A stretch of DNA of 9,821 nucleotides from an uncultured Ruminococcus sp. (GTDB lineage: Bacteria > Bacillota > Clostridia > Oscillospirales > Ruminococcaceae): positions 1 through 9,821 of the forward strand of contig USEH01000077.1 in the NCBI GenBank assembly GCA_900553675.1, read 5' to 3'. Position 1 is the stretch's first letter, and each line of letters starts with the position of its first letter. The notes beneath the pieces are model-generated. The model was not told the DNA's origin, searched no databases, and saw only the letters and a list, made by a program, of their open reading frames with translations. Of this stretch, positions 5,980 through 9,821 are shown piece after piece. Both the position numbers and the translations under genes were made by a program.

Positions 5980-7219
5980 TTAAGCATTTTTGCGCTCGTC
6001 AACGCTTCTTATAACAGTCGGCTCGGCACCATCCGCAACGCATTCCGGCGTGATTATAACCTTGGTTATATCACCGTCCGAAGGAGCGTCAAACATCGGC
6101 TTTAACAGGATTCCCTCAATAATCGAGCGAAGTCCTCTTGCACCGGTTTTCTGAGCTATCGCCTTCTTTGCGATTTCACGCTTTGCTTCGTCGGTTATTT
6201 CAAGCTCGATGCCGTCGTACTCAAACAGCTTCTTGTACTGCTTTTCAAGCGAGTTTTTTGGCTTGGTAAGAATGGATACCAGCGCGTCCTCATCAAGTCC
6301 CGAAAGAACAGTTATAACCGGAAGTCTGCCTATAAGCTCGGGGATTATTCCGTACTTAACTATATCTTGCGGAATGACATTTTTCAGCACATTCTCCGAA
6401 TCGTCCTTAACTTTCAGCTTGCCGCCGAAGCCGATCTGCGAAGTGTCTGTCCTGCGCCTGATGACGCTTTCAAGACCGTCAAAGGCTCCGCCGCAGATAA
6501 AGAGGATATTCTTGGTGTCAATCTGGATAAACTCCTGATTAGGGTGTTTCCTTCCACCCTGCGGGGGAACATTGGAAACCGTGCCCTCGACTATTTTCAA
6601 AAGAGCCTGCTGAACGCCCTCACCGCTGACATCTCTTGTTATCGAAACGTTTTCGGACTTTCTTGCTATCTTGTCGATTTCGTCTATATATATAATGCCG
6701 TGCTCTGCTGCTTCAACGTCGTAATCAGCAGCCTGAATCAGTCTTAGAAGGACGTTTTCAACATCGTCTCCGACATATCCGGCTTCTGTCAGCGTTGTAG
6801 CGTCAGCAATAGCGAAAGGCACATTAAGAGTCTTTGCAAGTGTCTGGGCAAGCAGAGTCTTTCCGACGCCTGTAGGTCCTAAAAGCAGGACATTGGATTT
6901 CAATATCATCCGACTCATCGTTCGCCAAAAGTCTTTTATAATGATTATAGACTGCAACAGAAAGAGTCAGCTTGGCTTCGTCCTGACCGATAACATACTG
7001 GTCAAGAACCTTTTTTATCTCAGCCGGCTTTGTAAGAGTTATATCCGAATCCGACTGCTTTTTTGAACTCTTAACAAGACTTTTTTCTTCAAGTATATCA
7101 TAACAGAAAAGAACACATTCGTCGCAAATGTGAACGTCTCCTGCCGAAAACAGGCTTTTAACGCGATTTTCCGGCTTTCCACAGAAATCGCATCTTTTAA
7201 TACCGTCATTTGAGGCCAT
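5980..7219 (-). pseudogene. clpX: ATP-dependent Clp protease ATP-binding subunit ClpX, interrupted by a frameshift
   Basis: ClpX is the AAA+ unfoldase that feeds substrates to ClpP. Two overlapping minus-strand frames together encode it. The N-terminal frame (7219 down to 6824) has the zinc-binding domain C10-x2-C13 and C32-x2-C35 and runs to DESDDIEI near residue 108. The second frame carries everything else: Walker A GPTGVGKT, pore loop GYVGDD, Walker [15 protein letters not shown], the ClpP-binding loop with IGF (TSQIGFGG) and sensor 2 GARGLR. The frames join at 6894-6901, where one copy of an 8-bp repeat appears missing. Adding it back gives 1248 bases, 415 residues, within the usual 410-430. 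The start at 7219 is set by AAAGGAGGT six bases upstream; an earlier in-frame ATG at 7264 lies inside a hairpin. No other lesion is visible, so the event is recent or a sequence error. It follows clpP by 77 bases. Confidence 0.93.
6894..6901 (-). other. Frameshift site in clpX: single remaining copy of an inferred 8-bp tandem repeat
   Basis: The coding strand reads GAAATCCA followed by ATGTCC. With a second GAAATCCA inserted, the codons become GAA ATC CAG AAA TCC AAT GTC, that is E-I-Q-K-S-N-V. This matches the conserved ClpX sequence just before [11 protein letters not shown]. As written, the first frame continues out of register and stops at 6824. Confidence 0.85.
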
Positions 7220-7225
7220 TTTTTT

Positions 7226-7234
7226 ACCTCCTTT
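7226..7234 (-). promoter_or_regulatory. Ribosome binding site that fixes the clpX start
   Basis: AAAGGAGGT on minus is a nine-base match to the anti-Shine-Dalgarno sequence, six bases before ATG at 7217-7219. It selects MASNDGIKRCDFCGK as the true N-terminus rather than a start 15 codons earlier. Confidence 0.9.
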
Positions 7235-7246
7235 ATTTATCAAATC

Positions 7247-7283
7247 AAAAGTGCTGCCGGACATTTCAGTCCGGCAAACACTT
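7247..7283 (-). other. Hairpin in the clpP-clpX intergenic region
   Basis: A perfect eight-base stem TGCCGGAC/GTCCGGCA (7255-7262 and 7269-7276) with a six-base loop is extended by AAGTG/CACTT outer arms. On minus it is followed by TTTTGATTTG, too interrupted for a strong terminator. It may be an attenuator, a processing site or a 3'-end stabiliser that adjusts clpX relative to clpP. Confidence 0.6.
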
Positions 7284-7296
7284 AAAAACTATAGAA

Positions 7297-7884
7297 TTAC
7301 TGCTTTTCGATGACCTTGTCGATAAGACCGTATGCAACGGCTTCCTCGGCGGTCATATAGTTGTCTCTTTCGGTGTCGCGCTGGATTTCCTCAATCGTCC
7401 TTCCGGTGTTCTGGGCAAGGATTCTGTTGAGTTTCTCTCTTGTTCTTACCAGATGGTCGGAATGAATCTTGATATCGGTGCACTGACCTGAAAGTCCTCC
7501 GCCTATAAGCGGCTGATGAATCAGAATTTCGCTGTTCGGCAGAGCTATGCGCTTGCCCTTTGCGCCGCCGGCAAGCAGGAACGAACCCATAGAAGCAGCC
7601 ATACCAACACAAATGGTGGAAACATCGCACTTAACATACTGCATGGTGTCGTAAATCGCAAAGCCTGCGGTTATTGAACCTCCGGGGCTGTTGATATAAA
7701 GGTAGATGTCCTTTTCGGAATCCTGACTCTCCAAAAACAGAAGCTGAGCAACTACTATACTTGCTGTAGCGTCATTAACTTCGTCGGACAGAACTATAAT
7801 TCTGTCGTTAAGAAGTCTGGAAAAGATATCATAAAATCTTTCACCGTGGCTTGTTTGTTCTATTACGTTCGGTACTAACGCCAT
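7297..7884 (-). CDS. clpP: ATP-dependent Clp protease proteolytic subunit ClpP
   Basis: The 195-residue protein aligns end to end with ClpP, which forms the tetradecameric serine protease chamber served by ClpX and ClpC. It begins [20 protein letters not shown], the conserved N-terminus without a long propeptide. The catalytic triad is intact: S98 in [12 protein letters not shown]123 in SEILIHQP, and D174 in DTERDNYM. The oxyanion strand YINSPGGS (63-70) is present. The handle region reads [11 protein letters not shown], about two residues longer than the GYQGQATD-type loop of E. coli. AGGAGG lies six bases before the ATG. It follows tig by 30 bases with no promoter or terminator between them, so the two are very likely co-transcribed. 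Confidence 0.97.
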   Translation of the reverse strand: MALVPNVIEQTSHGERFYDIFSRLLNDRIIVLSDEVNDATASIVVAQLLFLESQDSEKDIYLYINSPGGSITAGFAIYDTMQYVKCDVSTICVGMAASMGSFLLAGGAKGKRIALPNSEILIHQPLIGGGLSGQCTDIKIHSDHLVRTREKLNRILAQNTGRTIEEIQRDTERDNYMTAEEAVAYGLIDKVIEKQ

Positions 7885-7914
7885 ATTGCTCCTCCTAAAA
7901 ACTATAAGAAAAAA

Positions 7915-9192
7915 TTACTCGATAACTGCGCTTTCCTTGATAAGGTCTACAGCCTTGCCCACTGCAACATCAAGCTTGATATCCTCTGCGCGGATGTACT
8001 GCTTAACGGTTTCAACAGGCATATTGTAGTGCTCGCCGATATGCGCAAACTCCTGCTCGATTTCCTCCTCGGTGGGCTCGATAGCTTCAAGCTCGACAAC
8101 CTTTTCAAGAGCCAAGCGAAGCTTAACCTGCTTTTCAGCCTGCTCGCGATAGGTGGTCTTTAAAGAATCCATGGTCATTCCGGTGAACTTAAGGTACATA
8201 TCAAGCTGGATACCCTGCTGTGCTAAACGCTGAGAAAGATCATCGATCATATCGTTGACCTTGTTCTCATACATAACCTCGGGAATCTCGCCCTCAAGCT
8301 TTGAGATAACAGCGTCAAGAATAGAGGTTTCAACCTCGTTGTCTGCCTGCTTTTCGGCATCCTCTTCAAGGTGCTTTCTTACGTCTGCTCTCAACTCGTC
8401 AACGGTGTTGAAATCGGAGGTATCCTTAACGAAATCATCGTCAAGCTCAGGAAGCTCGGTGGTCTTGATCTCATGAAGCTTGATCTTGAAAACTACGGGT
8501 GCGCCTGCAAGCTCCTTAGCCTGATAATCCTCAGGGAAGGTTACGTTGATATCGAACTCGTCGCCGATGTTATGTCCGACAACCTGATCCTCGAAACCGG
8601 GGATGAACTGACCGCTGCCAAGCTTAAGGGTGAACTTCTCAGCCTTGCCGCCGTCGAACGCAACGCCGTCCTTGAAGCCCTCGAAGTCGATGACAACATC
8701 GTCGCCGTTTTCTGCTGCTCTGTCGTCAACGCTGATGGTTCTTGAATTTTTCTCAAGCATATGACCTATCTCATGCTCAACAGCCTCGTCTGTAACAGCA
8801 TTGACAGTTTTCTTAACGGTTATACCCTTGTAATCCTTGATGTCAACAACAGGCTTGGTAGTGCATGTTGCCTTGAACTTTACGCCAGCAGCCTTTGAAA
8901 CCTCGGTTACTTCAACATCGGGAGCAGCAACAAGGGTAAGCTCTGCTTCCTTGACAGCTTCCTCGATAGCGGGACCGTAAACATCGTTTACAGCGTCTTC
9001 AAAGAAGACCTCTTCGCCGTATTCCTTTTCAATGATCTTTCTGGGAGCCTTGCCCGGACGGAAACCATTGATGGTGATTTTAGCCTTGTTCTTAAGATAG
9101 GACCTCTGCAATGCCTCTTCAAAAGCCTCTGCCGAAACCTCTATCTCCAATTCGTATTTGTTTGTTTCTACCTGATTTTTGGATTTTAACAT
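7915..9192 (-). CDS. tig: Trigger factor (ribosome-associated chaperone and prolyl isomerase)
   Basis: The 425-residue protein has the three trigger-factor domains. The ribosome-binding domain (about 1-115) carries the signature GFRPGKAP at 43-50, which docks near the exit tunnel. An FKBP-type peptidyl-prolyl isomerase domain (about 155-245) includes VVIDFEGFKDGVAFDGG, GSGQFIPGFEDQVVGHNIGD and FPEDYQAKELAGAPVVFKI. The helical C-terminal arms (about 250-425) form the chaperone cradle. The start is set by AGGAGG at 9200-9205, seven bases before ATG at 9190-9192. An in-frame ATG 13 codons upstream would put this site inside the gene and adds nothing conserved. It is the first gene of the tig-clpP-clpX unit and has an extended -10 promoter upstream. 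Confidence 0.97.
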   Translation of the reverse strand: MLKSKNQVETNKYELEIEVSAEAFEEALQRSYLKNKAKITINGFRPGKAPRKIIEKEYGEEVFFEDAVNDVYGPAIEEAVKEAELTLVAAPDVEVTEVSKAAGVKFKATCTTKPVVDIKDYKGITVKKTVNAVTDEAVEHEIGHMLEKNSRTISVDDRAAENGDDVVIDFEGFKDGVAFDGGKAEKFTLKLGSGQFIPGFEDQVVGHNIGDEFDINVTFPEDYQAKELAGAPVVFKIKLHEIKTTELPELDDDFVKDTSDFNTVDELRADVRKHLEEDAEKQADNEVETSILDAVISKLEGEIPEVMYENKVNDMIDDLSQRLAQQGIQLDMYLKFTGMTMDSLKTTYREQAEKQVKLRLALEKVVELEAIEPTEEEIEQEFAHIGEHYNMPVETVKQYIRAEDIKLDVAVGKAVDLIKESAVIE

Positions 9193-9199
9193 ATTACGT

Positions 9200-9205
9200 C
9201 CTCCT
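9200..9205 (-). promoter_or_regulatory. Ribosome binding site that fixes the tig start
   Basis: AGGAGG on minus lies seven bases upstream of the ATG at 9190-9192, selecting MLKSKNQVETNKYELEIEVS as the N-terminus. Confidence 0.85.
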
Positions 9206-9237
9206 GTATAATTAATGATATTAATACACAATAATTA

Positions 9238-9246
9238 AGTATAGCA
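9238..9246 (-). promoter_or_regulatory. Extended -10 promoter of the tig-clpP-clpX unit
   Basis: On minus, TGCTATACT combines the TGn extension with a five-of-six TATACT -10 box. No good -35 box lies 17 bases upstream, which fits an extended -10 promoter. The leader would be about 39 bases. No CtsR-type heptad repeat (GGTCAAA) is visible near it. Confidence 0.5.
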
Positions 9247-9248
9247 CA

Positions 9249-9285
9249 CCAAAATTATTTTTTCTATAGAAAAACTATAATTTGG
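9249..9285 (-). terminator. AT-rich hairpin after the metallophosphoesterase gene
   Basis: A perfect 16-bp palindrome TTTTTCTATAGAAAAA (9259-9274) is embedded in longer imperfect arms ending CCAAAATTAT and ATAATTTGG. It overlaps the stop codon of the metallophosphoesterase gene and lies between it and the tig promoter. The stem is almost all A-T, so termination strength is doubtful. Confidence 0.4.
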
Positions 9286-9821
9286 CATTTTGCACAATTT
9301 CGGTTATGTTAAGCGGTCTGAACTGTAAATAATCACTTGAAATCAAACGAAAATCTATGCCGTATCTTGTCCCGTTGACTGCCAACGCGCAAGACGGACC
9401 GTGCAGATGACCGTAAAAGCACTGTTTTATATTATATTTCAGCAAAACATCGAGAATTTCCGGATTCGTTACATTTGCAAAAACCGGCGGATAGTGCAGA
9501 AAAACTACAGGTCGCAGATTCTCCGACAAAGCAGACTGTATAGACCTTTCCAGTCTCATAGCTTCGCGGTGTATAACCTTAGCGTCGCAAGGCTCGCTTC
9601 CATCATTTATCCAGCCTCTTGTTCCGCAGATTCCGATATCTTCATAGACATAATGGTTGTTATGAAGAATGTTTATGCTCTCAATCCCGTTTTCCGAGAA
9701 AAATTTATCCGCCTTTGATTTGGTCGTCCACCAGTAATCGTGATTTCCCTTCAGGATAATTTTTCTGCCGTTAAGCCTATCTATAAACTGAAAATCCTTA
9801 AGCGAGTTTTCAAGACCCATC
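9275..9821 (-). CDS. Calcineurin-like metallophosphoesterase (partial, N-terminus off the window)
   Basis: The visible 182 codons carry the later metal-ligand motifs of the calcineurin-like phosphoesterase fold: KGNHDYWW, then VVFLHYPPVF with the histidine ligand, and YGHLHGPS near the C-terminus. GNHDYWW together with GHLHG resembles the COG1768-type predicted phosphohydrolases. The missing N-terminus, probably about 50 residues, should contain the D-x-H and GD motifs. An ATG at 9818-9820 lies at the edge, but the motif order shows the gene starts further right. The family uses two metal ions to hydrolyse phosphomonoesters or diesters; the substrate cannot be told. It is 82 bases upstream of tig, on the same strand, separated by an AT-rich hairpin and the tig promoter. 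Confidence 0.88.
   Translation of the reverse strand, partial: MGLENSLKDFQFIDRLNGRKIILKGNHDYWWTTKSKADKFFSENGIESINILHNNHYVYEDIGICGTRGWINDGSEPCDAKVIHREAMRLERSIQSALSENLRPVVFLHYPPVFANVTNPEILDVLLKYNIKQCFYGHLHGPSCALAVNGTRYGIDFRLISSDYLQFRPLNITEIVQNAKL

Noticed and set aside
6880..6920. Programmed ribosomal frameshift in clpX
   Set aside because: No slippery heptamer or downstream stimulator is evident. A simple +1 shift would still omit the conserved Q-K-S residues, whereas one extra 8-bp repeat restores them exactly.
7220..7264. Longer ClpX N-terminus beginning MSGSTFDLINKGGKK
   Set aside because: The extra codons consist of the intergenic hairpin and the Shine-Dalgarno sequence itself.
1..9821. 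CRISPR array, phage, integrase, transposase or toxin-antitoxin module
   Set aside because: No regularly spaced repeats and no proteins of these families were seen on either strand.

Overview
The window looks like ordinary chromosome from a low-to-mid GC member of the Clostridia, most likely of the Ruminococcus/Oscillospiraceae type. I infer this from the protein styles (VanR-type regulator, clostridial trigger factor, ClpP and ClpX, DUF402 protein, S1-repeat protein), the strong AGGAGG-type ribosome binding sites and the sigma-A-like promoters. No phage, plasmid, transposase or CRISPR signature is visible. The exact genus cannot be fixed from the sequence alone.

Layout from left to right. 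At 1-556 (minus) is the 5' part of a VanR-like OmpR-family response regulator with its own promoter and a tandem 11-bp-spaced repeat upstream. Positions 557-864 hold no gene, but contain a candidate interspersed repeat, several hairpins and a tRNA terminator. A tRNA-Ala(GGC) gene lies at 865-940 (minus). A stand-alone protein with S1 RNA-binding repeats (1236-2147) is the only plus-strand gene. It converges on rarA (2231-3496, minus, TTG start). Next come a sigma-70/ECF-like protein with a very long C-terminal extension (3661-5235, minus) and a DUF402 protein (5367-5918, minus). The rest is a protein quality-control block, all on minus: clpX (5980-7219), clpP (7297-7884) and tig (7915-9192). 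Upstream of it is a partial metallophosphoesterase (9275-9821).

The tig-clpP-clpX order is the classic Firmicutes arrangement. Trigger factor handles nascent chains at the ribosome, and ClpXP unfolds and degrades damaged or tagged proteins. No lon gene follows clpX here.

The main anomaly is that clpX is broken by a frameshift at about 6894-6901. The break is exactly what losing one copy of an 8-bp tandem repeat (coding strand GAAATCCA twice) would cause, and restoring that copy regenerates the conserved I-Q-K-S-N stretch before the Walker A motif. This could be a real slipped-strand deletion, a phase-variable switch, or a sequencing or assembly collapse. The second point of interest is the ECF-like protein, whose C-terminal extension of about 350 residues includes a winged-helix-like segment. 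I saw no convincing new multi-gene system.
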